DNA of 64,000 bases from Leifsonia virtsii (GTDB lineage Bacteria > Actinomycetota > Actinomycetes > Actinomycetales > Microbacteriaceae), in assembly GCF_030433675.1 (NCBI RefSeq), contig NZ_JAROCB010000007.1, positions 1 to 64,000 on the forward strand, written 5' to 3'. The notes beneath the pieces are model-generated. The model saw only the letters and a list, made by a program, of their open reading frames with translations, was not told the DNA's origin and ran no database searches. Made by a program: the position numbers and the translations under genes. Below are positions 1 to 8,382 of this stretch, piece after piece. Every line of letters starts with the position of its first letter. The first letter of the stretch is position 1.

Positions 1-2
1 CC

Positions 3-59
3 GCCGCGATCGCGATGCACGCGTGGGTCACCCAGCACGTCCCCTTCCCGCCGCGCTAG
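3..59 (+). CDS. C-terminal end of an unidentified gene (partial)
   Basis: An open frame enters from the left edge and ends at TAG 57-59. It encodes 18 residues ending in HVPFPPR. A palindrome begins five bases after the stop, as at other gene ends in this window, which supports a real gene end. The fragment is too short to assign a function. Confidence 0.45.
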   Translation, partial: AAIAMHAWVTQHVPFPPR

Positions 60-63
60 CGAT

Positions 64-120
64 CGAGTTGCACGTCGGGGCCGCTATTCGGCCCGAATAG
101 CGCCCACGACGTGCAACTCG
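64..120. repeat. 57-bp palindrome, family A (copy 1)
   Basis: Outer 14-bp perfect arms (64-77 and 107-120, CGAGTTGCACGTCG and its complement) enclose a second perfect 10-bp stem (82-91 and 93-102, CGCTATTCGG) with a single-base loop. The sequence is clearly related to the palindrome at 21813-21859: both contain TGCACGTCG followed by CGCTAT. There is no T-tract. It sits between a stop codon and the ABC exporter gene. It may act as a terminator, but the shared sequence suggests a dispersed element. Confidence 0.8.
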
Positions 121-187
121 GCGGGCGTTCTCCCAGCGCGTACGGGGACAGGAGGGGACGGTCGGTGGCGAGGCTTAGGCTGAAGCC

Positions 188-2077
188 ATGAGCGGGATGC
201 GTGGCATGGCGGCGGCCGGTGGTGGCGGCGGTCGCGGGCGCGTCAGCGGGGGCGATGCAGAGGCGCAGCGGGCGCTGAACGCGACCGCTCCGAAGATCCC
301 GCACCTGTTCCGCCGCATCGTCGAGCTGTTCGCCTCCCACCGCGCCGCCATCGTCGTCACGATCGTGCTGGTGCTCGCGGGTGCGGCGCTCACGGTGATC
401 CCGCCGCTGCTGACCGAGCGGGCGTTCGACCAGGGCCTGTTCCCGAAGAGCGGGTCGCCGAACCTGCCGGTGCTGGTGGAGATCGTCGTGCTCATGCTCG
501 TCGTCTACGTCGTCTCCGCGCTGCTGGGCGTGTGGCAGACGTACCTCACCGCGTCGGTCGGCAACAAGGTCATGGGGGCGCTGCGCGTGCGGCTGTTCTC
601 GCACCTGCAGTCGATGGAGCTGAGCTTCTTCACGCACACCAAGACGGGCATCATCCAGTCGCGCCTGCAGAACGACGTCGGCGGAGTCGCCAACGTCCTC
701 ACGAACACCATGTCGAGCATCCTCGGCAACACGGTCACGGTCATCGCCGCGCTCGTCGCCATGCTGCTGCTCAACTGGCAGCTGACGATCGTCGCGGTCG
801 TGCTGATGCCCATCCTGGTGATCGCGCAGCGCCGCGTCGGCCAGGTCCGCGCCCGAATCGCCACCAAGACGCAGGAATCGCTGTCGGACATGACGGCGAT
901 CACGCAGGAGACGCTGAGCGTGTCCGGCATCCTGCTCTCGAAGAGCTTCAACCGGCAGGGCGCCGAGGTGGAGCGCTACTCGGACGAGAACGGCAACCAG
1001 ATCCGGCTGCAGGTGTCGCAGGCGATGAGCGGCCAGTGGTTCTTCGCCATGGTGAACATCTTCCTGTCGTCCATCCCGGCGATCGTCTACCTGGTCTCCG
1101 GCTGGCTGATCGCGGGCGGGACGACGGACATCTCTGCCGGCACGATCGTCGCCTTCACCACCGTGCAGGCGAGGCTGCTCTTCCCCCTGCTCGCGCTGAT
1201 GCGGGTCGCGCTCGACCTGCAGACCTCCGGCGCGCTGTTCGCCCGCATCTTCGAGTACCTCGACCTGAAGCCCGCGATCGCCGACCGGGCGGACGCCGTC
1301 CCGGTCGACCCGAGCCGCGAGCTCGGCCGGGTCGAGTTCGACCATGTCGTCTTCCGCTATCCGGACGCGCGCGATGGGGAGCGCAACACCCTCGACGACG
1401 TGTCGTTCGTCATCCGGCCCGGAGAGTTCGCGGCCTTCGTCGGGCCGAGCGGGGCGGGCAAGACGACCGTCTCCTACCTCATCCCACGGTTCTACGACGC
1501 GACGAGCGGCCACATCCGCTTCGGGGACACGGACGTGCGCGACCTGCAGCAGGAGTCGCTCGTGTCTCACATCGGCGTCGTCAGCCAGGAGACCTACCTG
1601 TTCCACGCGACCATCGCCGAGAACCTGCGCTACGCCCGACCGGACGCCACGGACGCGGAGGTCGAGGACGCGGCCAAGCGGGCGAACATCCATGAGACGA
1701 TCGTCGGCTTCCCCGACGGGTACGCGACGGTGGTGGGGGAGCGCGGCTACCGGCTCTCGGGCGGCGAGAAGCAGCGCATCGCGATCGCGCGGGTGCTGCT
1801 GAAGGACCCGGAGGTGCTCATCCTCGACGAGGCCACGAGCGCGCTCGACACCATCTCGGAGCGGGTCGTGCAGCAGGCGCTCGACACCGCATCCAGCGGC
1901 CGCACGACCATCGCGATCGCCCACCGGCTGTCGACGATCGTCGCGGCCGACGTCATCTTCGTGATCGACCACGGCAAGGTGGTCGAGCGCGGAACGCACC
2001 GCGAGCTCCTTGAGCTCGGCGGTGTGTACTCGCGGCTGTACCGCGAGCAGACCGAGAGCGCAGTCGTCGAGGAGTGA
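188..2077 (+). CDS. ABC exporter half-transporter (membrane domain fused to ATPase)
   Basis: A 629-residue type IV ABC exporter subunit. An N-terminal extension of about 45 residues precedes a six-helix membrane domain (about 55-345) and an ATPase domain (about 375-620). The ATPase has Walker A GPSGAGKTT, signature LSGGEKQR and Walker B VLILDEATSALD followed by the H-loop AIAHRLST. Such proteins act as homo- or heterodimers and export drugs, lipids or peptides. No partner half is adjacent, so a homodimer is likely. There is no Shine-Dalgarno; TAGGCT at 176-181 lies six bases before the ATG, compatible with a leaderless start. The substrate cannot be read from the sequence. Confidence 0.9.
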   Translation: MSGMRGMAAAGGGGGRGRVSGGDAEAQRALNATAPKIPHLFRRIVELFASHRAAIVVTIVLVLAGAALTVIPPLLTERAFDQGLFPKSGSPNLPVLVEIVVLMLVVYVVSALLGVWQTYLTASVGNKVMGALRVRLFSHLQSMELSFFTHTKTGIIQSRLQNDVGGVANVLTNTMSSILGNTVTVIAALVAMLLLNWQLTIVAVVLMPILVIAQRRVGQVRARIATKTQESLSDMTAITQETLSVSGILLSKSFNRQGAEVERYSDENGNQIRLQVSQAMSGQWFFAMVNIFLSSIPAIVYLVSGWLIAGGTTDISAGTIVAFTTVQARLLFPLLALMRVALDLQTSGALFARIFEYLDLKPAIADRADAVPVDPSRELGRVEFDHVVFRYPDARDGERNTLDDVSFVIRPGEFAAFVGPSGAGKTTVSYLIPRFYDATSGHIRFGDTDVRDLQQESLVSHIGVVSQETYLFHATIAENLRYARPDATDAEVEDAAKRANIHETIVGFPDGYATVVGERGYRLSGGEKQRIAIARVLLKDPEVLILDEATSALDTISERVVQQALDTASSGRTTIAIAHRLSTIVAADVIFVIDHGKVVERGTHRELLELGGVYSRLYREQTESAVVEE

Positions 2078-2106
2078 CGACCGCCCGAACATCAGAAGGA
2101 GACCCC

Positions 2107-2457
2107 GTGCCGACGATCACGGAACTGCTGTCCGCCAACCTGCACGAGGTCTTCGGCAACAGGGATGTCGCCTCCCGTCGCGCCGCGATCGAGCGCGTCT
2201 TCGCCGAGGACGTCGTGTTCGTCGATCCCGAGGGGGAGGTGCGGGGCTGGGACGGGCTCGAGGAGAAGGCCTCGAGCATCCTCGACGGAACACCGCCGTC
2301 GTTCGCCCTCGCCGAAGACGGACCCGCGTACCTCGGTCCGGACTCCGGCGCGCTGGCCTGGACCTTCGGCCCCGAGGGCGAGCCCGTGGCACGCGGCGTC
2401 GACCTCATCGAGGTGCGCGACGGCCGCATCCACACCCTCCGGACCTTCCTCGCCTGA
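2107..2457 (+). CDS. NTF2-like (SnoaL-type) protein
   Basis: A 116-residue single-domain protein with the pattern of the SnoaL/NTF2 fold: a helical start (ELLSANLHEVFGNRD), then strands around DVVFVDPEGEVRGWDGL and a C-terminal RDGRIHTLRTFLA. The fold is used by small enzymes, regulators and binding proteins, so no reaction can be named. The GTG at 2107 is chosen because GAAGGAG lies 6 nt upstream; an upstream ATG at 2074 overlaps the exporter stop and has no such site. It is probably co-transcribed with the exporter, 29 bp away. Confidence 0.7.
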   Translation: MPTITELLSANLHEVFGNRDVASRRAAIERVFAEDVVFVDPEGEVRGWDGLEEKASSILDGTPPSFALAEDGPAYLGPDSGALAWTFGPEGEPVARGVDLIEVRDGRIHTLRTFLA

Positions 2458-2492
2458 CGCCCTTCCCGACCGAGAGTTAGACTGGGCTAACT
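2454..2492 (+). promoter_or_regulatory. mntH promoter with a DtxR/MntR-type inverted repeat
   Basis: AGTTAG (2475-2480) and CTAACT (2487-2492) form an exact 6-bp inverted repeat with a 6-bp spacer, resembling DtxR-family boxes (TTAG...CTAA). It overlaps a likely -10, TAGACT (2478-2483). CTGACG (2454-2459) lies 18 bp further upstream as a possible -35. Metal-bound MntR there would block transcription of the manganese transporter. Site and role are inferred from sequence and gene context. Confidence 0.6.
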
Positions 2493-2511
2493 TTCGAGGT
2501 CGGAGGGGCTG

Positions 2512-3753
2512 ATGAGCGTTGACGTGCGGGAGCGGGCACCGCGTGCGGCCCCTGCGCGGCTGCTCCTGCTGCTCGGTCCGGCGTTCGTCGCTGCGATCGC
2601 CTACGTCGACCCGGGCAACGTCGCCGCCAACCTGACCGCGGGCGCACGCTACGGCTACCTGCTGGTGTGGGTGCTGGTCGCGGCCAACGCGATCGCCGTC
2701 TTCGTGCAGTTCCAGTCCGCGAAGCTGGGCATCGTCACCGGCCGCAGCCTCCCCGAGCTGCTGGGCGAACGACTGGGGGCCACCAGCCGCCGCGCGTACT
2801 GGGTGCAGGCCGAGCTGGTCGCCGCAGCCACCGACATCGCCGAGGTCATCGGCGGCGCCATCGCGCTCAACCTGCTCTTCGGGCTCCCGCTGCCGCTCGG
2901 CGGCCTCATCGTCGGCGTGGTCGCGATCGGCATCCTCGCCATCCAGTCCCGGCGGGGGCAGCGTCCGTTCGAGGCGGTCATCCTGGGACTGCTCGCCGTG
3001 ATCGCGGTCGGGTTCCTCGCCGGCCTCTTCGTCAGCCCGGTGAACTGGACCGAGGCCGCGGCCGGTCTGGTCCCGCGCTTCGACGGGGCCCCGACGGTGC
3101 TGCTGGCCGCGAGCATGCTCGGCGCCACGGTCATGCCGCACGCGATCTATCTGCACTCCGCTCTCGCGCGCGACCGCCACGGGGCGGGCGGGGGCCGCAT
3201 CCGCATCCTGCTCAAGGCCACCCGGCTGGATGTGGTGCTCGCGCTCGTTCTCGCCGGCGCCGTCAACATCGCCATGCTCCTCGTGGCCGCCGCGTCGCTG
3301 CGCGGCGTGGCCGGGACGGACACGATCGCCGGCGCGCACGCCGCCATCTCGGCCGCGCTCGGCCCTGCCGTCGGCGTGATCTTCGCGATCGGGCTCCTGG
3401 CTTCGGGACTCGCCTCCACCTCGGTCGGAAGCTACGCCGGCGCGACCATCATGGGCGGCCTGCTGCGGCTGCGCGTGCCCCTGCTCACCCGCCGCATCGT
3501 CACGCTGGTGCCGGCCATCGTCATCCTCGCGCTCGGGGTCGACCCGACCTGGGCGCTGGTGCTGTCGCAGGTCTTCCTCAGCCTCGGCATCCCGTTCGCG
3601 ATGATCCCGCTGCTGCGCCTCACCGGCTCCCGCGCTGTCATGGGCGAGCACGCCGACCGCGTCTGGGTGCGCATCGCCGGCGGCGCGGTCGCCGGTCTCG
3701 TTGTGCTGCTGAACCTGGCGCTGGTCGGCCTGACGGTCGCCGGCGCATCCTGA
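2512..3753 (+). CDS. mntH: NRAMP-family divalent metal (manganese) transporter
   Basis: A 413-residue polytopic membrane protein of the NRAMP family, which imports Mn2+ (and Fe2+) driven by protons. The first helix carries the metal-binding DPGN motif (residues 33-36: YVDPGNVAAN). Helix 6 carries MPHAIYLHS, matching the family MPH metal-site motif, with Ala where many members have Asn. About eleven membrane helices are predictable. GGAGGGG precedes the ATG. An MntR-type box overlaps the promoter and a DtxR-family gene follows on the opposite strand, so manganese-dependent repression is likely. Confidence 0.92.
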   Translation: MSVDVRERAPRAAPARLLLLLGPAFVAAIAYVDPGNVAANLTAGARYGYLLVWVLVAANAIAVFVQFQSAKLGIVTGRSLPELLGERLGATSRRAYWVQAELVAAATDIAEVIGGAIALNLLFGLPLPLGGLIVGVVAIGILAIQSRRGQRPFEAVILGLLAVIAVGFLAGLFVSPVNWTEAAAGLVPRFDGAPTVLLAASMLGATVMPHAIYLHSALARDRHGAGGGRIRILLKATRLDVVLALVLAGAVNIAMLLVAAASLRGVAGTDTIAGAHAAISAALGPAVGVIFAIGLLASGLASTSVGSYAGATIMGGLLRLRVPLLTRRIVTLVPAIVILALGVDPTWALVLSQVFLSLGIPFAMIPLLRLTGSRAVMGEHADRVWVRIAGGAVAGLVVLLNLALVGLTVAGAS

Positions 3754-3754
3754 T

Positions 3755-3833
3755 TCGCGAGTGCGGCCTCTCGTCACGATTGCGGGGCGGCGCGCAGGCG
3801 CAGTCGTGACAGGAGGCAGCAGTCACTTCGCGA
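3755..3833. terminator. Long imperfect palindrome between convergent mntH and mntR
   Basis: The sequence between the convergent stop codons folds back over 79 bp. The inner arms GTCACGATTGCG (3773-3784) and CGCAGTCGTGAC (3799-3810) differ at one position. The outer arms TCGCGA (3755-3760) and TCGCGA (3828-3833) also pair, with bulges between. Its position suggests a bidirectional terminator. There is no T-tract, which is common for actinobacterial terminators. Confidence 0.6.
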
Positions 3834-3837
3834 GAGC

Positions 3838-4509
3838 TCAGCCGCTCGGGGCCACCCAGACGGCGGCGGCCGCCGTCGCGCCGAGGTCGACGGGATCGCC
3901 GTCCACCTCCACGGTGACGTCGCCCGCGAATGCGCGGTGCTCCTGAACGCGGATCGCCGTGTCGAGACCGATGCCGCGCTCGCCGAGGTAGCGCAGCACG
4001 GCGGGGTCGGCGTCCGAGATGCGCACCACCGTCACTTCGGCGCCCGGGGCGGCGTCGAGCAGCGGCACCGCCTCCGGCCGCCGGGGGGTGCCGTCGGCGG
4101 TGGGGATGGGGTCGCCGTGCGGGTCGCGCGAGGGGAAGCCGAGGCGGCGGTCGATGCGGGCGGCGAGCTCGTCCGAGACGGCATGCTCCAGCACCTCGGC
4201 CTCGTCGTGCACCTCGTCCCAGCCGTAGCCGAGCTCCTCCACCAGGAACGTCTCGATCAGCCGGTGGCGCCGCACCATGGCGACCGCGTGGCGGCGCCCC
4301 GCGTCGGTCAGCTCGACCCGGCCGTAGCGCTCGTGGGCGACCAGCCCCTGCTCGGCGAGGCGCCGGAGGCCGTCGGACACGGTGGCCGCGCGCACGCCCA
4401 TCCGCTCCGACAGCTGCTTGACGGTCACGGGGACGTCCGACCATTCCTGCGCCGACCAGATGATCTTGAGGTAGTCCTGCGCGACGGGGGAGAGGTCGGA
4501 CACCGGCAT
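3838..4509 (-). CDS. mntR: Manganese/iron-dependent repressor, DtxR/MntR family
   Basis: A 223-residue DtxR-family regulator. The N-terminal winged helix (VTVKQLSERMGVRAATVSDGLRRLAEQGLV) is followed by the metal-binding and dimerization domain (about 75-140; RRHRLIETFLVEELGYGWDEVHDEAEVLEHAVSDEL, typical ligand positions His/Glu/Asp). A C-terminal FeoA/SH3-like domain starts near 150. Full-length actinobacterial members have this three-domain form. It lies convergent with mntH, whose promoter has a matching inverted repeat. TAGAAT (complement of 4516-4521) lies 6 nt before the ATG, so a leaderless transcript is likely. Manganese rather than iron specificity is inferred from the neighbour. Confidence 0.88.
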   Translation of the reverse strand: MPVSDLSPVAQDYLKIIWSAQEWSDVPVTVKQLSERMGVRAATVSDGLRRLAEQGLVAHERYGRVELTDAGRRHAVAMVRRHRLIETFLVEELGYGWDEVHDEAEVLEHAVSDELAARIDRRLGFPSRDPHGDPIPTADGTPRRPEAVPLLDAAPGAEVTVVRISDADPAVLRYLGERGIGLDTAIRVQEHRAFAGDVTVEVDGDPVDLGATAAAAVWVAPSG

Positions 4510-4524
4510 GAGGCGATTCTAGGC

Positions 4525-4534
4525 GTGACGTCAC
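4525..4534. promoter_or_regulatory. 10-bp palindrome between divergent mntR and cystathionine beta-synthase
   Basis: GTGACGTCAC is a perfect palindrome in the 65-bp space between the two divergent starts. It lies just upstream of the mntR -10 (TAGAAT) and about 28 bp before the -10 TACGGT of the synthase gene. It could be an operator for an unknown regulator. A 10-bp palindrome could occur by chance, so support is weak. Confidence 0.25.
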
Positions 4535-4574
4535 AGAGTCGTCCGGGCACGAACGCGCTGTTACGGTTGGTCGC

Positions 4575-5939
4575 GTGAAGTACGCAGAGACCATCATCGA
4601 CTTGGTCGGCGACACCCCGCTCGTGAAGCTCAACAGGCTGACCGACGGGATCGCGGCGACGGTGCTCGTCAAACTCGAGTACCTGAACCCCGGAGGTTCG
4701 TCGAAGGACCGCATCGCCTCCCGCATCATCGACGCGGCGGAGAAGGAGGGGCTCCTGAAGCCCGGCGGCACCATCGTGGAACCGACGAGCGGCAACACCG
4801 GAGTCGGGCTCGCCCTGGTCGCGCAGCAGCGCGGCTACCGGTGCGTGTTCGTGCTCCCCGACAAGGTGGGGGAGGACAAGATCAACGTCCTCACCGCCTA
4901 CGGGGCGGAGGTGGTGGTCACCCCGACCTCGGTGCCGCCCGAGCATCCCGACTCCTACTACTCGGTGTCGGACCGGCTCGCCGCCGAGATCCCCGGCGCC
5001 TTCAAGCCGAACCAGTACTTCAACCCGAACGGCCCGCGCAGCCACTACGAGACCACTGGTCCGGAGATCTGGCGCGACACCGACGGCCGCATCACCCACC
5101 TGGTCGCCGGCGTCGGCACCGGCGGCACCATCTCGGGCACCGGACGCTACCTCAAGGAGATCTCCGACGGCCGCGTCCGCATCGTCGGCGCCGACCCCGA
5201 GGGCTCCGTCTACTCCGGCGGCACCGGACGGCCGTACCTGGTCGAGGGCGTCGGCGAGGACTTCTGGCCGGGCGCCTACGACCCGAGCGTGGTCGACGAG
5301 GTGATCGCGGTGAGCGACGCCGAGGCGTTCCGGATGACGCGGCGCCTGGCGCGCGAGGAGGGCATCCTGGTCGGCGGGTCGAGCGGGATGGCCGTCGCGG
5401 CCGCCCTGCGCGCCGCGAAGGACCTGGGCCCGGACGACGTGGTGGTGGTGATCCTGCCGGACGGCGGTCGCGGCTACCTGGCGAAGATCTTCAACGACCG
5501 GTGGATGCAGTCCTACGGCTTCAGCGAGGTCCCCGACGAGTCCACGGTGCACGACATCGTGAAGACGAAGAGCGGCGCCCTCCCGGACCTGGTGCACACG
5601 CACCCGACCGAGACCGTGCGCGACGCCATCCAGACGATGAACCAGTACGGCGTCTCGCAGCTGGTCGTGCTGACGGCCGAGCCTCCGGTCGTCATGGGCG
5701 AGGTCGCCGGCGCGCTCGACGAGCGCTCGCTCGTGGACGCGGTGTTCAGCGGCCACGCCGAGATGAGCGACCCGGTCGGCAAGCACCTGGGCGAGCCGCT
5801 CGCCCTGATCGGCGTGAACGAGCCGGTGACGGCCGCCCGCGCCGCGCTCGCCACGACCAACGCGCTGCTGGTGACCGACGGCGGCAAGCCGGTCGCGGTG
5901 CTCACCCGGCAGGACCTCCTCAACTACTTCAGCGACTGA
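4575..5939 (+). CDS. cbs: Cystathionine beta-synthase (PLP domain plus C-terminal CBS domains)
   Basis: A 454-residue cytosolic PLP enzyme that condenses serine and homocysteine to cystathionine (reverse transsulfuration). Visible features are the PLP lysine K44 in NPGGSSKDRIASR, the substrate loop TSGNTG and the phosphate-binding loop GTGGTISGTG. A C-terminal pair of CBS repeats (about 335-454) separates it from plain cysteine synthases of about 310 residues. It is followed 26 bp later by a MetB/gamma-lyase-type gene, giving a complete transsulfuration pair. The GTG start has no Shine-Dalgarno; TACGGT ends 7 nt upstream, as in other leaderless starts here. Confidence 0.9.
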   Translation: MKYAETIIDLVGDTPLVKLNRLTDGIAATVLVKLEYLNPGGSSKDRIASRIIDAAEKEGLLKPGGTIVEPTSGNTGVGLALVAQQRGYRCVFVLPDKVGEDKINVLTAYGAEVVVTPTSVPPEHPDSYYSVSDRLAAEIPGAFKPNQYFNPNGPRSHYETTGPEIWRDTDGRITHLVAGVGTGGTISGTGRYLKEISDGRVRIVGADPEGSVYSGGTGRPYLVEGVGEDFWPGAYDPSVVDEVIAVSDAEAFRMTRRLAREEGILVGGSSGMAVAAALRAAKDLGPDDVVVVILPDGGRGYLAKIFNDRWMQSYGFSEVPDESTVHDIVKTKSGALPDLVHTHPTETVRDAIQTMNQYGVSQLVVLTAEPPVVMGEVAGALDERSLVDAVFSGHAEMSDPVGKHLGEPLALIGVNEPVTAARAALATTNALLVTDGGKPVAVLTRQDLLNYFSD

Positions 5940-5965
5940 AACCCCGCGACACGAGAGAACGGCAC

Positions 5966-7111
5966 ATGACACACGGCTTCGCCACGCGCGCCATCCACGA
6001 GGGTCAGGAGTTCGACCCGACCACCGGCGCGATCATCCCGCCCATCTACCAGACGTCGACCTTCGTGCAGGACGGCATCGGGGGCTTGCGGAACGGTTAC
6101 GAGTACGGCCGCTCGGGCAACCCGACGCGGGCCTCGCTCGAGACGCTGCTCGCCTCCCTCGAGGGCGGAGTGCGTGCGCTCTCCTTCGCCTCGGGACTGG
6201 CCGCCGAGGACGCGCTGTTGCGCGCAGCCCTGCGGCCGGGCGACCACATCGTGCTGGGCAACGACGCGTATGGCGGGACGCACCGGCTGATCGACCGCGT
6301 CCACAGCGAGTGGGGCATCCGGAACACGACCGTCGACCTGGCAGACCTGGACGCCGTGCGCGAGGCGCTCGCCGCCGACGGCACCCGGATGCTCTGGATC
6401 GAGACGCCGAGCAACCCGCTGATGAAGATCAGCGACATCGCCGCCCTGGTCGAGCTCGGCCACGCGGCAGGCGCGGTCGTCGTCGTGGACAACACGTTCG
6501 CGTCGCCCGCCCTGCAGCAGCCGCTGTCGTTCGGCGCCGACGTCGTGGTGCACTCGACCACGAAGTACCTCGGCGGACACTCCGACGTGATCGGCGGCGC
6601 CCTGGTGTTCGCCGACGAGGAGCTCGCCGCGAAGGCGCAGTTCCTGCAGTTCGCCGCGGGCGCCGTGTCGTCGCCGATGGACGCGTGGCTCACCGTGCGC
6701 GGCATCAAGACGCTGCAGGTGCGCCTCCGGCAGCACAGCGCCAATGCGCAGGCGATCGCGGAGGCCCTGGTCGGCCACGCCGGCGTCGAGCGCGTCTACT
6801 ACCCGGGCCTGCCCGACCACCCCGGTCACGAGTTGGCCGCCCGGCAGATGAGCGGCTTCGGCGGCATGCTGTCGGTCGCGCTCGCCGGCGGAGCGGAGGC
6901 GGCTCGCCGGTTCGCGGAGTCGACCCGCGTCTTCCAGCTGGCCGAGTCGCTCGGCGGCGTGGAGTCGCTCATCGGCTACCCGAGCGAGATGACGCACGCG
7001 TCCGTCCGCGGGACCGCGCTGGAGGTCCCCGACAACATCGTGCGCCTCTCGGTCGGCATCGAGGACGTCGACGACCTGCTGGAGGACGTGGAGCAGGCGC
7101 TGCGTCGGTAG
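5966..7111 (+). CDS. metB: Cystathionine gamma-synthase / gamma-lyase family PLP enzyme
   Basis: A 381-residue Cys/Met-metabolism PLP enzyme. The Schiff-base lysine is K200 in HSTTKYLGGHSD, the phosphate-contacting segment is YGRSGNPT, and VVVDNTFASP carries the ring-stacking aspartate region. Actinobacterial proteins of this type make cystathionine from O-acyl-homoserine and cysteine, or cleave cystathionine to cysteine. The sequence alone does not separate the two activities. Being adjacent to cystathionine beta-synthase favours the lyase direction (homocysteine to cysteine), although such genes are usually annotated metB. Co-transcription is very likely. Confidence 0.85.
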   Translation: MTHGFATRAIHEGQEFDPTTGAIIPPIYQTSTFVQDGIGGLRNGYEYGRSGNPTRASLETLLASLEGGVRALSFASGLAAEDALLRAALRPGDHIVLGNDAYGGTHRLIDRVHSEWGIRNTTVDLADLDAVREALAADGTRMLWIETPSNPLMKISDIAALVELGHAAGAVVVVDNTFASPALQQPLSFGADVVVHSTTKYLGGHSDVIGGALVFADEELAAKAQFLQFAAGAVSSPMDAWLTVRGIKTLQVRLRQHSANAQAIAEALVGHAGVERVYYPGLPDHPGHELAARQMSGFGGMLSVALAGGAEAARRFAESTRVFQLAESLGGVESLIGYPSEMTHASVRGTALEVPDNIVRLSVGIEDVDDLLEDVEQALRR

Positions 7112-7131
7112 CCCGCGCTAGCGTCGGCTGC

Positions 7132-7551
7132 ATGGACCAACGCATCAGCCTGATCACGCTCGGGGTCGCCGACCTGGCCCGCTCGCGCACGTTCTACGAG
7201 GAGGGGCTCGGCTGGCGGCCGGCGGACGCGCCGGAAGGCGTGGTCTTCTACCAGCTGCCCGGGATGGCGTTCGCGCTGTTCGGCCGCGACGACCTCGCGG
7301 AGGACGCGCGCACGCCGATCGACGGCACGTTCAGCGGTATCACGCTGGCGTGCAACCAGCGGTCGGAGGCCGACGTGGATGGCGTTCTCGCCGAGGCGGA
7401 GGTGGCGGGCGCGCGCATCCTGAAGCCCGCGGAGCGCGTGTTCTGGGGCGGCTACTCCGGCTACTTCGCCGACCCGGACGGGCACGTCTGGGAGGTCGCC
7501 TTCAACCCCGGCTGGCCGCTCGCCGACGACGGGACGCTCACGCTCGGCTGA
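7132..7551 (+). CDS. VOC-superfamily (glyoxalase-like) protein
   Basis: A 139-residue protein with two beta-alpha-beta-beta-beta modules: ISLITLGVADLARSRTFYEEGLGW at the start and the closing GYSGYFADPDGHVWEVAFNPGW. This is the standard glyoxalase/bleomycin-resistance/dioxygenase fold. Substrates in the superfamily vary widely, so no reaction is assigned. TAGCGT (7119-7124) lies 7 nt before the ATG and there is no Shine-Dalgarno, suggesting its own leaderless promoter rather than readthrough. The 3' end overlaps the convergent next gene by 14 bp. Confidence 0.85.
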   Translation: MDQRISLITLGVADLARSRTFYEEGLGWRPADAPEGVVFYQLPGMAFALFGRDDLAEDARTPIDGTFSGITLACNQRSEADVDGVLAEAEVAGARILKPAERVFWGGYSGYFADPDGHVWEVAFNPGWPLADDGTLTLG

Positions 7552-8362
7552 GGGCGTCCCGCGCGACGGCGAGGCGGTCGGCGTAGGGGGCCAGCCGCGC
7601 CTTCTTCAGATTCTCGCGCGCGATCCAGCGCGCGTCGGGGTCGGTGGAGGTCGCCAGGCGTTCGAGCAGCGGCAGCCCTGCGGCCGGATCGGCTGCGGCG
7701 ACGACGCTGACGGCGTAGCCGAGCGCCTGCCGCAGCACCCGCGGGTCGGCCGCCCTGCGTTCGCCTGAGGGCAGTGCGAGCAGGCGGTCGGCCGCCTGCT
7801 CGACGACCCGGACGGCCGCCTGGGCTGTGTCGCGATCGCGGAGCAGGGACGGCTCGGCGACGGCAGCGACGGCCGCACGGGCCGGGAGCATGCCGGAGAC
7901 GAGCCAGAGGCGGACGAGGCGCATCCCGCGCTCGGGATCGGCGGCGAGCACACGCTGCAGGCCGGTTGCGGCGAGCTCCCGCACCCGCCAGCGCCGGTCG
8001 GAGGTCGCCGTGGTGAGGAGGGCCGCGGCGTCGTCGTCGGGGCGGACGGAGACGAGGGCGCCGACGCAGAGCGCCGCAACGGCCGCGAGGTACTCGCGGC
8101 GCGCCTCGGTCGCCGGCTCCGGCTCGCCCGGCTCCGCACCCCGGCCGGCCTGCAGCCACCGGTCGAGGAGGCGAAGGGCATCCCGGCGCCGGCCGTCGGG
8201 CGTGGCGGCCGCGCAGTCGGCGGTGCGGTGCGCCAGCTCAAGGTTGGCGCGCGGTCCGGGGAGGCGGCTGTCGCTCGCGAGGCGCTCCTCCAGGGCGGCG
8301 GGCCGGCCGTCGAGGGCGTCGAGCCAGAGGGACGCGAGCTCGCTGTCGGCGGTGCGGGCCAT
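7538..8362 (-). CDS. Alpha-helical repeat (HEAT-like) protein of unknown function
   Basis: A 274-residue, almost entirely helical protein rich in Ala, Arg, Leu and Asp. Repeating helical pairs such as ATSDRRWRVRELAATGLQRVL and STDPDARWIARENLKKARL look like HEAT or Armadillo repeats. These form curved protein-binding surfaces; nothing catalytic is visible. There is no signal peptide or membrane segment, so it is probably cytosolic. TAGCAT (complement of 8369-8374) lies 6 nt before the ATG, suggesting a leaderless start. A DNA-glycosylase-type HEAT protein is possible but no active-site motif was recognised. Confidence 0.65.
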   Translation of the reverse strand: MARTADSELASLWLDALDGRPAALEERLASDSRLPGPRANLELAHRTADCAAATPDGRRRDALRLLDRWLQAGRGAEPGEPEPATEARREYLAAVAALCVGALVSVRPDDDAAALLTTATSDRRWRVRELAATGLQRVLAADPERGMRLVRLWLVSGMLPARAAVAAVAEPSLLRDRDTAQAAVRVVEQAADRLLALPSGERRAADPRVLRQALGYAVSVVAAADPAAGLPLLERLATSTDPDARWIARENLKKARLAPYADRLAVARDALSRA

Positions 8363-8382
8363 GCCGCGATGCTAGCCGCGGG

